NCBI GenBank assembly: GCA_936450465.1
Contig: OW388297.1
Coordinates: forward strand, 26,740,387 to 26,804,386
Origin: Gibbula magus
Taxonomy: Eukaryota; Mollusca; Gastropoda; Trochida; Trochidae
Length of the DNA stretch: 64,000 bases
Direction of reading: 5' to 3'
Part shown: piece after piece, positions 14,156-27,900 of the stretch
How the letters are laid out: each line of letters begins with the position of its first letter
Position numbering within the stretch: the first letter of the stretch is position 1
Notes under the pieces: generated by a model
What the model was told of the DNA's origin: nothing
Database searches by the model: none
Seen by the model: only the letters and a program-made list of their open reading frames with translations
Position numbers and translations under genes: made by a program

Positions 14156-14682
14156 ATATCTGATTGTGATACAGTCAATACTATATATCTCATGATTGTG
14201 ATGCAGTCAATACTATATATATCTGATTATGATGCAGTCAATACTATATATATCTGATTGTGATGCAGTCAATACTATATATATCTGATTGTGATGCAGT
14301 CAATACTATATATATCTGATTATGATCCAGTCAATACTATATATATCTGATTGTGATGCAGTCAATACTATATATATCTGATTGTGATGCAATCAATACT
14401 ATATATATCTGATTATGATGCAGTCAATACTATATATATTTGATTATGATGCAGTCAATACTATATATATCTGATTGTGATACAGTCAATACTATATATC
14501 CTTGATTGTGATGCAGTCAATACTATATATATTTGATTGTGATACAGTCAATACTATATATCCTTGATTGTGATACAGTCAATACTATGTAACCCTGATT
14601 GTGATACAGTCAATACTATATAACCCTGATTATGATACAGTCAATACTATATAACCCTGATTGCGATACAGTCAATACGATC
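14156..14682. repeat. tandem array, about 17 copies of a 31-bp unit
   Basis: The unit is approximately gattgtgatgcagtcaatac followed by tatatatatct. The anchor cagtcaatac (one copy has a C-to-A change) occurs 17 times. Right-hand units drift to tatatccttgat and then tataaccctgat, showing variant blocks spreading within the array. The region is extremely TA-rich. Confidence 0.95.
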
Positions 14683-14869
14683 TGATAAGATAGTGTTCCC
14701 AAATGTTGCTGATATCTGAATGATAGGACATGTGTTACTTCAGCAGTGTGCACCAACATTCTCGATGACAAGTCAATATTGATATATCCACCTGTATAGA
14801 GACTAGAGCATGGTACAGTGGCCGTACTACTCTCATTCACACAACTCAGACAGGAGACCTATCTTTTAT

Positions 14870-15430
14870 TTGCTTTCAAATTATTGATATAACATAATAA
14901 GTGTCATCAGTATTATTATGAAAACTTTGCTAATTGATGTGCTGCATTGAATGAAGAATATAACATAGAGGTGTAACTTTAATGTATAAAATTTCATCTT
15001 GAGACATATCCATAACAATTAATCTTCTTATTCTAACTGCACCTGGTCCCTTTTAAATTATTGATGTAACATAATAAATGTCATCAGCATATTTATGAAA
15101 ACTTTGCAAATTGATGTGCTGCATAGCACCAAGAATATAGTAAAGAGATATAACTCTTATTTATAAATTTCGTCTCAAGACACATCCATAACAATTAATA
15201 TTCTTATTCAAACTGCAAACCGGTCACTTTTCAATTATTGATATAACATAATAAGTTTCATCAGTGTCTTTGATGTTGGAATCTTTGATGTTACTTCACT
15301 GTAAAAGAAAGAATATAAAGATATTACTCTAATTCATAAAATTTGGCATAGAGACATTTCCATCACTATCTTCTTATACACTGTACGTCAGGCCATTTCA
15401 AATGATATAACATGATAAGGGTTAGTATCT
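14870..15430. repeat. three tandem copies of an about 180-bp unit
   Basis: Each copy starts with attattgatataacataata and continues through gtcatcag, atgaaaactttg, gatgtgctgcat, a tctnaagaca/tcttgagaca block, catccataacaattaa, and ctgcacctggtcc or a related piece. Copies are about 14878-15055, 15056-15232 and 15233-15430; the last is the most degraded. Confidence 0.8.
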
Positions 15431-18400
15431 TTATGAAAACCTTTGAAAGTTGATATATTTTAGTTCAATCCTATCAAAATGCATGATGCATTCATGTTCA
15501 TTGTTCATATGTTGTTCAATAGTTGTGTCATACAAGTCTTCTATCCACAAAAACTTCTCCCACATCACAAAATTAAAACAAAATCAGTAAAGGAGATCAG
15601 CCCGTTCCCATTATATTTGATAACTCTGCTATATCTTGATGTAAATAGATAGTGGTAAGTATAACACGTAAAGGAGAGAGTCTGAAACTCCAAAAAATGC
15701 AAAAAGTAACTGCCTCATTACGTGCATCATCAAATGTAAAAAAAGCATCTGCGTTTTCCGGGTTACAGCATGACTTCAGCACGGTAAAACTGTTAGTTTT
15801 TGTGAGGGGCACTGTTTGGCTGTATCAAACATTACTGTATATAACCTGAGTACTTCAAGGATATTCATTACCTCAATATCACTTATAACTCTGCTATTGA
15901 GAATACGGTTGCCACGTGTCTTTTTTATGTATGAAAATATCCAACAGTAACTGACATTGCAAATATTTGTTATTGCGTCTACAGTTTCTATTGCGTACAA
16001 AGTGTCAAGTGTTGCCGTACATGACTTAAGCCGATGAGAGAAAGACGAGAAGGCATAAAAGGAGGAGAGAGTAAAGAAGACCGGGAAAAATTGAAAAAAA
16101 TAAAAGCATAAGAGGAAGGGGCATAAATGTAAACAAAATTCAACTTGGTAACATAAACAACATAAAATTAAATATGTGAACATCCTATCTACTAAGTCAA
16201 ACAGAAGCTCTACTTCGGAGCACTTAGAAGGAAAGAGATAGTTTAACGTTTAAACTAAGTTCCGAAGTAGAACAATTTAAAGTTGGCAAAACTTCAAGGA
16301 AATGTCGACAACACGGAGGAGGGTGGGAGGACAAACTGATTCAAGAATAGACGTAGACGTAAGATAAATATATGAGGCCGCTCGCGAGCCAGGTAGGTAT
16401 AGGTAAAGGTAAGTATATAGACGTAAAGCAGGCAGGGGGAGGGATAGCAGCTGAGCGTGAGGAATTCCCCAAATACTCTTACACAATTTCCTATAAGCTT
16501 GGGCCTAGCTGTAGATTTGCACAACAATACTGCAGTTTTTGCCAGATTGAATTAAGCATTAGATTACATGTCTCTCTGGTTGAGGTGCTGTACTAGTGCA
16601 GGGGAAGGGTACTCAACAAGACTCTTAAAGGATGAGACAAATGTCAACAGATTGACGGTGATTGTGAACGAGATGTAGTCTGATAACTAGACACTAGGGA
16701 AACAAACACAACACAATACCCTAAACACAGTAGCGACATTCTCAGACACAAATCACTAACGATGAGACACTTCCATCAGAAATTAATAGAAGTAGAAACC
16801 TAGCAGAAACTTGATCTTATGTTGTAAACAACAGTTGTAAAACAAAGCACTAACTGGTATTTTTCTAAGACATAACTATAAGATGATGAATCTTACTAGC
16901 ATGATTTTGATCTAGATATAAATTGTTACTGTTTACAATATTATATCCAGTGTCTGCCTACGCCAAGATTTCTGAAGTTACCAAAACACTAAAATAGTCA
17001 TCAGCACCATACAATTACTTCTTCTTATCTTAGTTCTAAGAGAGATTCGAAAAGTTTGGTCCTCCATCTTTATAGACAGTGCATGCACAAAAAAGTGCTA
17101 TTTCATTCATTCAAGACAAAATTACAGAAGTAGAATCTTATAGTTCTAGATATAAATGATGTACAAAATTATGAAGATAAAGGATGAACTTGTTTCTGTA
17201 ATGGCCATGCTGTGACATATTTTGTTGTCTAATGTTGTTGTCAAGAAAGTATGAATGACATTAGAACCTATGTGGATATGTCATCTATCGAGAACAAAGA
17301 GGTTGTAAATCTATAAAGATAGTTTTCACTCTGCATCATCTAAACTTCTAGAATGTCAATGAAAGATGTGGATGTACAAGTTGGCAATAATTACATTGAA
17401 GGATTAAACAAACATCAACACATATCTCAGAAAGATGTTAATCATGCACTAAGTATAAAGATGTATTGTAAATGAAAACCTTAACCAGTTGACTCTTACA
17501 TATGTTACAAAACATCAACCTAAAGCTTCTTAAAGAAACAACACATCTCCAAGATGTCAAGTTAATTTACTTTACTTATTTCTAGTATACTTTGTGTGAT
17601 CATTCACAAAATTCCTCTTGACAGATAGAAGCATATTATAGATATCATTTACATACCTATTCCAAGTTTGAATTTCCAATTGTCTTTATGTGACAAAGCA
17701 TTGTTGATAGCATGTTGATATCCATGACATGAGGTGGCTCACAAGTGCATAATAGTGTAGATGACCTGTCTGTCTCAGTAAATAACCCTCATCTCCAGTA
17801 CTTATCATTACCTACCTACCTACCTGCTCCCCTTACCTTACCTGCTCACTGACGTTCTGTATTAATCACCTAAAGTCTATACAAGCTCCTACGTACAAAA
17901 TACCTCAAATTCCGTCATGATCTTCAATATTGGTAAAACTATGTACTGCTACATATAGTATAGTGATTTACTAATTGAAACATATCTTATTTATTAGTAG
18001 ACTATGTACCTTTAGATATAGTGTGTTGATCTTCTACTAATTGTGATTAGGGATAAGTATCTTTATTACCATTATGGTGCGAAAACATTTATTATGGCAA
18101 CAGTTTAGTTTGGATGTCTATCAAGAATGTGCAATGGGTGTTTACTAAAAGAGGAGATTTTTTGTTTCAATTGCATCATAAACATTAAATTCTGCCACCT
18201 ACCTTCCCTAAAAGTATAAATAAATTAGAAAAAGAATATCAAACATTATTTGTCCAAAATATTAAAAATTTAAATATTTGACAAATTTCTTGTGCAAAGA
18301 TTTACAAACATATTCTTTAAGAGGCATTTTAAAAGTTGTGCAGATAAAGGAATATCAAGTTCTATGAATAATTAATTAAATGCAATTTTTAAATGTAATG

Positions 18401-18885
18401 AACACTGTTTAATATCAAACAAATGAACCTTTAATTTGTTTGATAACAGTGAAGTATCTACGCTGAAATGTTGCATGCATTGGAATGAAGAAGTAGCTTA
18501 TGATGAGTCCTATCCATAGAACTTTCTTTTACTTAACCAACTTCTAATAATACCAAAATAATGTAAAAAGATCAACATATTAAATATCTGACAAAAGCAG
18601 TAAAAGCAGATTAACAAAATCAATTTATTTTACTGAAAGCATAAACGTAAATAAGTTCACTTACACTTGTTTCTAACATCAGACCATGATGTGACAAAAG
18701 CACAAAACATTGTAGTTATGACGGAGAAATAATGTGGAGAATGTTTGGTGACAATATGCGAATTCAGAGTTTGAGTGACAGTTGTAGAACAGTGAACTTC
18801 TCCAACAGACAACGTGGCTGATTCTTATCATCGTTTATGAATTATGAGGAAGTATTATGATGAGAATTGGCTCTCTAACGAGTTA
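15431..18885. other. mostly unique DNA, no gene recognised
   Basis: A purine-rich + strand stretch covers about 16025-16130. A short ACCT repeat (acctacctacctacc) lies near 17812. Several overlapping frames of 65-135 codons at 15.6-16.6 kb run on both strands and show no domain. A short hairpin at 16207-16273 is listed separately. Confidence 0.4.
16207..16273. repeat. short inverted repeat (hairpin)
   Basis: gctctacttcggagcactta at 16207 is complementary to taagttccgaagtagaac ending at 16273, with a 27-bp loop that includes gtttaacgtttaaac. The arms are about 19 bp with a 2-base bulge. It could be an isolated hairpin or a small foldback remnant. Confidence 0.6.
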
Positions 18886-18894
18886 CATGTTACT

Positions 18895-19065
18895 GTGTAG
18901 TTTTTCCCTATCATTTTGTTACGCATCGTTTCTGCAAGACCTAAAATCATGTAGCTACTTTTACTTACCATTTTGTAAGACAACGTTTCTACAGAAACTA
19001 AAACATGTAGTTTCTATCATTTTGTTACCTATTGTATCTACAAGAACTTACATCAGTCTAGACAG
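18895..19065. repeat. short diverged tandem repeat, about 60 bp unit
   Basis: Three units share catttngt(t/a)a(c/g), then cgtttctncaag/cagaa, then aaacatgtag. They fall at about 18911, 18969 and 19017. The 82-codon + strand frame over this stretch (18857-19105) is explained by the repeat, and I do not call it a gene. Confidence 0.5.
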
Positions 19066-19105
19066 ACAACATTTAAACGCACCATTTGGACCCCAACATC
19101 TTTGA

Positions 19106-20940
19106 TGTGGACATAAGCCACAGAACATTAGTTTTATTGCTCAGTAGGCTGAGTTGTTCAGCATGTTGGAACATTTTGTAATGTCATGTTACCTTGGATA
19201 TACAACACTATGCCTGCTAACACAATATCATTCAAGACATACGTAGACCCATGAATTCAAGGGGTTCAACTGTATGTATCCTTATTCTGCGGTAATTGCT
19301 TCATGTAGTTCCTGTTGAATATGAATCAATATTTATTATTGTCATCTATTGCAGCAATGTCACTGTAAAGTGTCCTTCTTCATCTTTACCATTTATAACC
19401 TAGAAGGTGCTGTAATTTTTTAAATATTGAAGTCATTCAAATATTATTTGCCAGTAAACATCTGTGCAGACCAAAAATTAATTCATAAACTTGGAAATAA
19501 GTTCATCAATCTATAAAGGCTGATGTTACAATGTGGTACAATCGATGTCAACCATAGGACCCTTCCACATGTTGCAGAGATATAATCTGTCTTCAGAAAC
19601 ATCACAACATATGCTCTTTCCTTCGCACAATATGAACATTCTCAATAAGATCAATTGATTATTTTATTGACTCAAAAGTGAAAAGTTTGAAAGAGAGATT
19701 TTTCATTTTAAGTGTTGGAAGATGCATCTATGCATCTATATATATTCATATGTTTTCAGGTTCAAAGTTCTTCTCTTTTTCTGAATCTTGCATTGAGTTG
19801 TTATGCTTTCGGGTTAAAAGTTTTACATTTAATCATAAAAATTAAAACCCTTATATAAAGATTGACTGTCTATACATAATACACCCATAGGGTCAATGCT
19901 ATTACAAGCATTATTTTCTTAAAGAAATGGATGTAATTTTATTTAATATATTTTTATTAACTTGCTATTTCTGTCATTTGAGCCAGAAAGCATCCAGTGG
20001 TACAAAGGTCGAAATAAATGAATCTTCTTGCATCCAAAGTTTATCTGACATTGATACATTGAACTTCAGATTGAAATGTACTCCAGGATGATATCTGGAC
20101 AAGAACAAATTGTGAAGCAGATATGTAAACCATATCTCACTTAAATACTTCCTCCAATCTGTAGAGAACTTCTATCCAATTCCTAAATCATGTATATAAC
20201 CCTCTTGGATCAATAAATAATTTACTGCCCAGTGAATATGAGAGATGCTGTATTTAATCACAACTCCTACCCATGTGTACACAAAGTGTGATGCTAATTA
20301 GAGAACGATTTGATTAATAACACTTCCGCTGAATAAACATGGGCTCAATCATATGTTTGGCAGCGTGGTATACGGTACATAATCTAAAACAGATAGGTGT
20401 AATACATCATTTCCTGCTCTAAGGAAAATTGTTTATCCCCTATTTTCTCATAACGATTACAGAAAATGGGTTATACGATTTGGAAAATCTTGAGAAACAT
20501 TAAAAACTGTGTGTTATACATTTTCATCATGGTGAAAATTAGAACTGCCCTTAGGTCAATCCAAAAAAAGACACAATTTTGAAACAATTAAGATATGTAG
20601 AATGAAAGAATTTTGAAAATAACAATGACTGAATGCACAAATATCAAACACTCTCAAAAGTTTAACCATGCTTTATAGCATTAACTGCTGCATGAATAAA
20701 CTAATAAATACAGTCGCGGGGAATATTTACAAATGAATGCACAATTGCATGGATGAATTAATGGATAGCTGGATGGTTGGCTGTATAATTAGACGGATGT
20801 GTTAATGAACTGGGCAATAATCAAATTGTTGGGGATATGAATAAACAATGTTTCAGTGTGAGTTGAAATGCTTGATTGGCAAATCTTGCCAATTGAAGTA
20901 AAGTTAATTATTCTTTAAAATATATATTCACACTTTTTTA
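19106..20940. other. AT-rich, no gene recognised
   Basis: No repeat unit, long frame or RNA gene could be supported here. Confidence 0.4.
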
Positions 20941-21092
20941 TGATAAATACATGCCATTTAGAAGGTGAAGAAATGTAACAATGTTGTACTTGGGATCACT
21001 AAATCTGTTTCGGTACAAGTCCCTTGTGGGATTTGAACCACACCTTGAGAGTTGGGCGCTAGCACTGGCTACCCATTCAGCCATCAAGATGC
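20941..21092 (-). mobile_element. tRNA-derived SINE, minus orientation
   Basis: Read on the minus strand, the head has an A-box-like piece (gatggctgaatgggtagcc) and a B box (gtggttcaaatcccac), then ggtacc-like text, then the body tgatcccaagtacaacattg and gaagaaatgtaa in inverse. The same 3' body (atcccaa-rta-aac-atg, then ttcttcac-t-tctaaatggca) occurs in the + strand copy at 46159-46355, so both belong to one family. Confidence 0.8.
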
Positions 21093-21685
21093 TAATCTAT
21101 GCTACATTAACATAATCATTATCAACATAAGTAATTATACTATTTAGTAACAGCATATAGTCTCCTTAGAATAACATAATAGAATGATAAATTAATAATT
21201 TCAAATGAAGAATATAGTTTGCACAAAATGAATAAATTAACATAACATCAAAGTCAGTTAAGTCAAATATAAGGGATCAAACGTTTTCAACATTAAAGAA
21301 AGGAAGATAAATCATATACACACATAATGCATATATACATAAGAAATGTCTTTATATGACTATACAGCAACAGTTTAGCTTATCGGAAGATCAAATCTGG
21401 ATATAGTCTCTCTCTGGGAGGACAATCTATGTAAGAGATCATTTCAGGTTTACTTACAGGATATTTAATAGCTATTACATGTTGTTTAAAACTTGACAGC
21501 AAGTTCACATCGCTTTAAGAGCAATCAAGAAAAAAGATTATACTGGAGAAGAAAAGAGTCGGGGCTTCAAAGAGGCCTTTAACAATGCACATAAATACAT
21601 GTAACATCACTGAGGATTTATCATTAACCACAGACCACTGGTGTTGTAAAGCTGTAAAGTTAGCAGGTGGAACACTCTGTAGAGG
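21093..21685. other. AT-rich, no gene recognised
   Basis: Nothing supportable beyond short frames. Confidence 0.4.
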
Positions 21686-21689
21686 AGGG

Positions 21690-21880
21690 AACTGTACATC
21701 ACAGCAAATGGTGTGCATTTCAGATATCATTGATGGTTATAGGTTTGTAACACAGGGAACTTGTGAAATGAAAATCTACATTGAATGGTGTACATTTCAG
21801 ATACTGAAAGTTAAGTTTGTTACATAGGGAAGTTGTGAAATGGGCATCGACATCAAATGTGTGCATTTCAAAAATGAAAT
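21690..21880. repeat. local tandem repeat, about 65-80 bp unit
   Basis: The series ggtgtgcatttcagata, then aggtttgtaacacagggaac, then ttgtgaaatg recurs as ggtgtacatttcagata, aagtttgttacatagggaag, ttgtgaaatg, and then starts a third time with atgtgtgcatttcaaa. Confidence 0.75.
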
Positions 21881-24325
21881 ATATATTAACATAAACAAAA
21901 GAGAAAATAATGCATTTTTCTATCAGATAAAAATGTTCATCAGCTTTTAACTTTATATGTCTTGTGATGGTCGTTCTCTTATAAAGAACATGAAATCAAC
22001 ATCAAATGGTATGTATTGCGATCAGATAAGAGTGTTCCCCCTCTCTGCTCTGTGTAAGGACTGCACATCAGTAGCTGGCATCAGAGACAGGCTCTTTAAG
22101 ATGGAGATAGGTCGGAACCGGGTCTTTAACGAGTGTCTCGAATACTCTCCAGACATCTACCACTAGCCCCTTCCCCAGAAGTCAATTAGATAATTAACAT
22201 TAACGAACATGTGGAAGACAACCTGCTACACGTGGTACTGGGGAACTGAAGACAAAATATACACTGACGGCGACTGAAATAAGACGGCAATTGCTCCTGA
22301 TGTTTTTGGGTTCATCTGGAAAAATATTCTGAAGGAAGTTTAATTATATCAATGCATTTTGCAAACATGAAAGAAAGTTGGGTGGTTGGTGAAAATTAAA
22401 AAGGTACCATAACACAGTTTTATTGAAGGGAGTATATTATGAAATTTTTAAAATGTCTTTATGAGCATATGGGATGATTCAACATCCGACATGATCTGAA
22501 CCACTCTGTGTAACATTTAAGGTTAATTAAACTGTTAAATTTAATATCTAATTACATCTTCCCGTTAGCACATCATCTTAATTTGTATAATTCAAATGAA
22601 TTAATAACCTATGCTGATAAAATTATTGTTCTCCAATTCACGTACATGAAAAATACAATCGCAAATTGATTCTGGTTGTTACCTTCGTGGTAATGAACTA
22701 CACCAGGGAAAATGTGAATGCCTCGCCTCACCAAATACAATCCCTGAACGAACACGGAGCTATGACATACACAATGACTTCCCTCAGTATCACTTCAAAC
22801 CAATTTCTTTAACAAATCTCACTGACCTGATGAGCTATCACACCTGTTTGTACCTGGCCAAATTATGACGCATTTTCTCTCGAAATTATAGGTTTGGGCA
22901 TAATTCTGACATTAAGCGCAAATAACATGAGTTTTACCCTCTCTACGTTTGCTATTAACAACTTTGATCTTCTGAATATAAATATCTCACAGAAATAATA
23001 AATACAGGCTCTTCTATGTTTTGTCAATACACATACTTCAATAGTTTTAAGGTTTTGATATTAACCAGTGCAACTAACATTTACATATAACTATATATAA
23101 ACCTGTTGTTGGACATTTAGAAACATTAATATTTAAAAATAACAAATAATAATGTTACCCTATTTCAAAATAATGTCCAACTTTTAAGCTAAAAAGATGT
23201 GAAATTCCTATTGTATCAATCGGCAGCTAAAATGGTGTTGAATGTAGGTTCAATGAAGATAAAATGAAGCAAACATTTCAAAAATGAGATAGAAAATATT
23301 AAACCATAAGAACTTAAGTGGAAAACAAGAAAAATGAGGTAAGAGAATCCAAGAAAACTTACCCTAAGAAGAGTAAATTATCGGTAAAATAGATAAAACT
23401 GCCAAGTCAGAGGTGGATAAGTCTGTCATCGTCTGACGACCATGTGTATATAGGTATTCAGTTTCCCCCTTCTTGTTGTAGAGCTATATACATGTACCAG
23501 GTAACATGCTGAGCCACTGTTCGTAACAGACTTCTACAAACTTACACAGGTATGTGTGCTAGAATGGGAGCTGCCAGGGGGACATTTCTCTTTCTGGTTG
23601 TATATCGATTACAAACTATTATCACCAGTGTTCCTCAATGTATGTTTCATTGTAGGTATAAACATTTTAGTTATAACCTGAATTATCATTGTGACTTTAC
23701 GACACTAAGAATCTGATACTGAAACAGTTTTATGAATCTTCAAACATTCGTATCTTAACATGTATGTTATATACTTATGTATTCCACTTCTAAATGAAAA
23801 AGACTTAATATATATTACTTGATGAACGTTGGTTAAAATAAAATTTGAAAATTGTCTGGTTAAAGCTAGCCTATTTAAATTGTGTGAAAAACAGTTCTTA
23901 TGTTGTAATTTTATTGAAGGAATAGCAGTTTATGCAGATCAAAAACTAAAACAAACTTCATGTAAATATTCAAAATATATTATTCTTATCATAAAACACT
24001 AAAAATACCTCTAAAAGTACACCTCCCCGTCTCATCCCATCACGAGTAAAAAGATCCACACAAAAAAGTTGTATTTACTACATCATCTTGGGTTAACCAG
24101 TGTCTTTTTTCCTTTTACAGGTATTGTTCTTCAAAGCATATATATACTTTGTGTATGAGTGTTTGTTTAGCCTATTCTACCACAGGTCAAAACTACATGC
24201 ATTCAAACCAAACTGTATATCTCAAGTGACCTATACGAATGCCTTATAGAAATAACCCAAGGTACAAATCCACATACTCAGCCTAACTGGCTTTAAATGC
24301 CTTTGCTCTTGCCTTGCCTTCAAGT
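21881..24325. other. no assigned gene; possible conserved or regulatory pieces
   Basis: A 69-codon + strand frame at 21957-22166 ends in compositionally ordinary, non-repetitive DNA and has no known domain. About 22500-22640 is dense in TTAATTAA/CTAATTA/TTAATAA homeodomain-type motifs. Neither is strong enough to call a gene or an enhancer. Confidence 0.35.
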
Positions 24326-24329
24326 TCCG

Positions 24330-24975
24330 CTGTCATAAATACTTAATATATTTCTACATTCTGACAATGACTTATATTGTGTATACTTCATATATTTCGT
24401 ACATTTGACAATGACAACCCTTGTATACTTAATATATTTGTTTACAGTTTGGTAATGAGTTATGTCATGTTTAGTATTTATATTTCCTATCATTTCTTAC
24501 TTTTTGACAATAACTTACATCTTGTATACTTACATCTTTATTTGTTTTGAACAAAGTGTCACTCATAAATGCTTTGACAATTGCATGCATCATAAATGCA
24601 TCATAAGTAGCATGACTTTAACTGCATGCTGATAATAATTACATTATAAATGCTTTATACATTTCCTATTTCACTTAAGCTACTTTCATCAATTATAATG
24701 TAATTTCAGTAATTTGAACTGATAACTGCACACTGACAATCATTTCATTCATTTCATATTTGAAGTTTAGCCACTTGTTATCAATAACTTATGAAGAGAC
24801 ATTTAACCGATAGCTGCACACTGACAATTATTAAATCATAAATGGTTTCTACATTTCCTATTTAACGTATAGCTACTTTCTATCAACTACTTATCTAAGT
24901 TTAACTAATAGCTGCATGCTGACAATTATTACATCATGAATGCTTTGTACATTTCCTATTTGAGGTTTAACCACA
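24330..24975. repeat. diverged tandem repeats, two unit types
   Basis: At 24330-24540 pieces of tacttaatatatttctacat and ctgacaatgacttat recur at about 60-65 bp. At 24590-24975 the series tgctttgtacatttcctatt, then taactaatagctgca(c/t)(a/g)ctgacaatta, then ttacatcat(a/g)aatg recurs at about 110-130 bp, in four degraded copies. Confidence 0.65.
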
Positions 24976-24979
24976 AGCT

Positions 24980-27900
24980 GGAAGTATTTCCTCTAACATT
25001 TCATTTGAAAGTCGGACAAATTATGCAGGGGCATAGGTGAAGAGACTCCTGTTAAACTTTAACCATATCACTGACTCACATTAAAGCATTGCACGTAATA
25101 AATGGTGGTGAGCTCCGTACAACAGGACCTTGTTGGGTAATATTGAGTAAGGGAAAAGCTTAATGTTTTTTCAGTCTACTTTCAAGAAAGGCCAAATTTA
25201 ACTATCCCTACATATCAATAACTCTGGTCAATATTAAACAATGATGATAGAATTCCAAATAACGTTCATGCATATATTGAGATTTACCTTTTAAGTCAAA
25301 GTGGTTCAATATATAAATATATATTAACAAGATACATATCAAACTCAGATATTTGCCTTTCACAGCACTCTTTACAGAATTCTTACATTTATTTCCAATA
25401 TCTATAATATTTCATATGTTTAGGAGAAAAGTTTTTAAAAAGTCAATTTTTTAAAGTAGTTACGAGTACGTTTCATTAAGAATGTACTAAGTCACCAAAC
25501 TTTTAACCATACAGGCTTTACATTAGTTAAATGTTACAAACTCTCTAAAACACCTTTGGGGATACAATTACATTGTCAATGATTGAACATATTTTTCTAA
25601 GAAAATTTAAGATTACCAATATCACATCACTTTCAATTGAATGTTTAAACCGTCTCCAACACTTAAGTCAGATAATGTTTAATCAGCCATCAGAGAGGAA
25701 AGGTCTCGTGTACTACACAAGCATTTGTGAATGTATGGTCTAGATGTGGAACTTTCTCAGTTATATCGCCACATAGACCTACATAACATCGTTAAATGAG
25801 CTTAACAGAGACTATATTTCCAGTGAACGTATAAAAACTTCAAAGCATAAATAAAAACTTACATAAAGCTGCAGCTGTTCCAGGTATATATATCTCCGGG
25901 TATATAGGTATATAAGTATATATTCCAGTGAGTGCTTCCACAGATGAGATGTATCCGTATTACCTGAGCACTGGTTCAAGTATCCCAAGTTATCCCACCA
26001 TACCTGGGCATGTAGGCATAACACTCAACATTAAACTGCTTCAAAACATAACAGTCAGTCTTCACAGTACCAATGTTGTAACTTTTTTGTCTGAGCTCGA
26101 TGTGTGATCCTCAAGCCGTCAATGCATAATGTTTCATTTGAATGATAATCAAGTCTGCACTGAAGAAATGTAGGTGGGGTACGTCAATGTATGCGATATG
26201 CTCCTATATTACACACGTGAGGTATAGACGATATCCCCTACTCTACACCTGCCCAACACTGAAAGGAAGGCCAGTCAGCCAGCCTGCTTGCCTTGCTTGT
26301 CTGATTCAGCAGAAGGATTGAGGGGGTCCACTGCTTGTCATGGTTCATGGGCTACCGACTCCAGCTCACTCACTTGCTAACTCACTGGGGACAGGAAGAC
26401 TCTGATAGTATGGAGTCCCTTTAACACTACAGTGGCCCGCTGTGGAGGGCTGATGCAGGTTCCTCTCTTACTGCAGCCAACCAGCTTCACCCCTCGACTA
26501 AGTGGAATGATCTGATATTCCAGAATTGAGGCATGAGAGAAAGGAAGAAGAGGATCATTACAAAATAAAGGGGTAGAGGGAAGTTGTAAAAGTGAGCATG
26601 TTAAGTGTGCCTGGTTCTAAGATGAGGGAAGTTGTAAATGTTTGTAAGGAGACTTGCATGCCCCTGATTCTAACCTGGGAAGAGAGAAGCCTGGATGTAA
26701 GAATTGCTCAATCATGATGCTAATATGGAAAGTTGCACTGTCTTTAGTTCTTCACTATTCAGTCTTAGTTTAATCTAAAAAAACTTTACCCTTATCCTCA
26801 AATGACTAAGAATTATAAACAACAATTTATATAAGATGAGATAGCACTTTTAAAAAACGTCTAAAATGAGGCAGAATTTCTTAGGTAAAAAACTTTCCTC
26901 TTGTTGTAAGATGAGGTAACGTTTAATAAGATTTTATCTGTATTCTAAGATGAGGTACATAAAAGTTGGATGTATCACTCAAGAGTCTTCACTTTCATTA
27001 ACTCTTAGATAGACTTGCATTAGCTTTCACTTATTTAGAAGCATCTGGGCCCTGCTGAGTAAAGCTCCCCAAGGTGTTGATAACTCATTGCTATCACTAC
27101 ATGCTAAGGGCTAACTTAGTCTAAGGGTGCTTTATGCAAGTGGGTCTTGGACGACAGACTGGAAGAAACAGTGCACACCTCGGTGCAGCTGCAACTCGGT
27201 GCAGGTCTTGCACTTTCAACACCTCTCACTTCCTCTTCTCTACCTCATCCGTTCAACTTGCAGGAAATTGAGGAAAATTAAAAGAGACTACATTTTTTTA
27301 AGGTGTCAGACAAATGAATTCTAAGGAACTTTTTCTCAGTTTCTCCATTGTACGTTTTTTTACCTTAAAATGTTTTGATTGAATTTGAATGTGATCAGAT
27401 GAAATGAAAAGAAACTTTTGAACATTTTATTTTATATTTTAAATACTCGTTATGATTTTGCTTAAATTTCTACACATCAAAACTATATTTCATGACTTGT
27501 CCTTACTCCACTTGTGATTTACAAAAGTAAAGTCTTTCCTTTACCGATCATTATTAATTCATATTGGAATTTTAAGTAAGAAAAATAGATATTATATCCT
27601 TCAATTCATAACATATTCAAATATCCGACATCAAATTCCACAAATATGTTCTCATTCAAATGTCCTGTTTCTGACGAAGATTAGATTTAGATCAGAAAGT
27701 ACTTAAAGAAATTGTTATCCTGTTAGAATATGCTTGAAAATATGTCAATAAGAACACTTTAAGAACAATCTTGATCAAATTTAAAGAAATTTCAAAATTT
27801 TCTTATGAAAACTCAAATGAAGTAAAATTGAACATAAGGTAAAAAATTGAAGCAAAATCATGCAATAATGATGATGTATAATTTTGAGATGTACAATATC

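Noticed and set aside
15597..16596. Cluster of 65-135-codon frames on both strands
   Set aside because: Frames overlap each other on opposite strands, lack domains and have no consistent splice or start context.
26240..26540. Host exon
   Set aside because: An acceptor-like ctcttactgcag exists, but no downstream donor with an open, domain-bearing frame could be supported.
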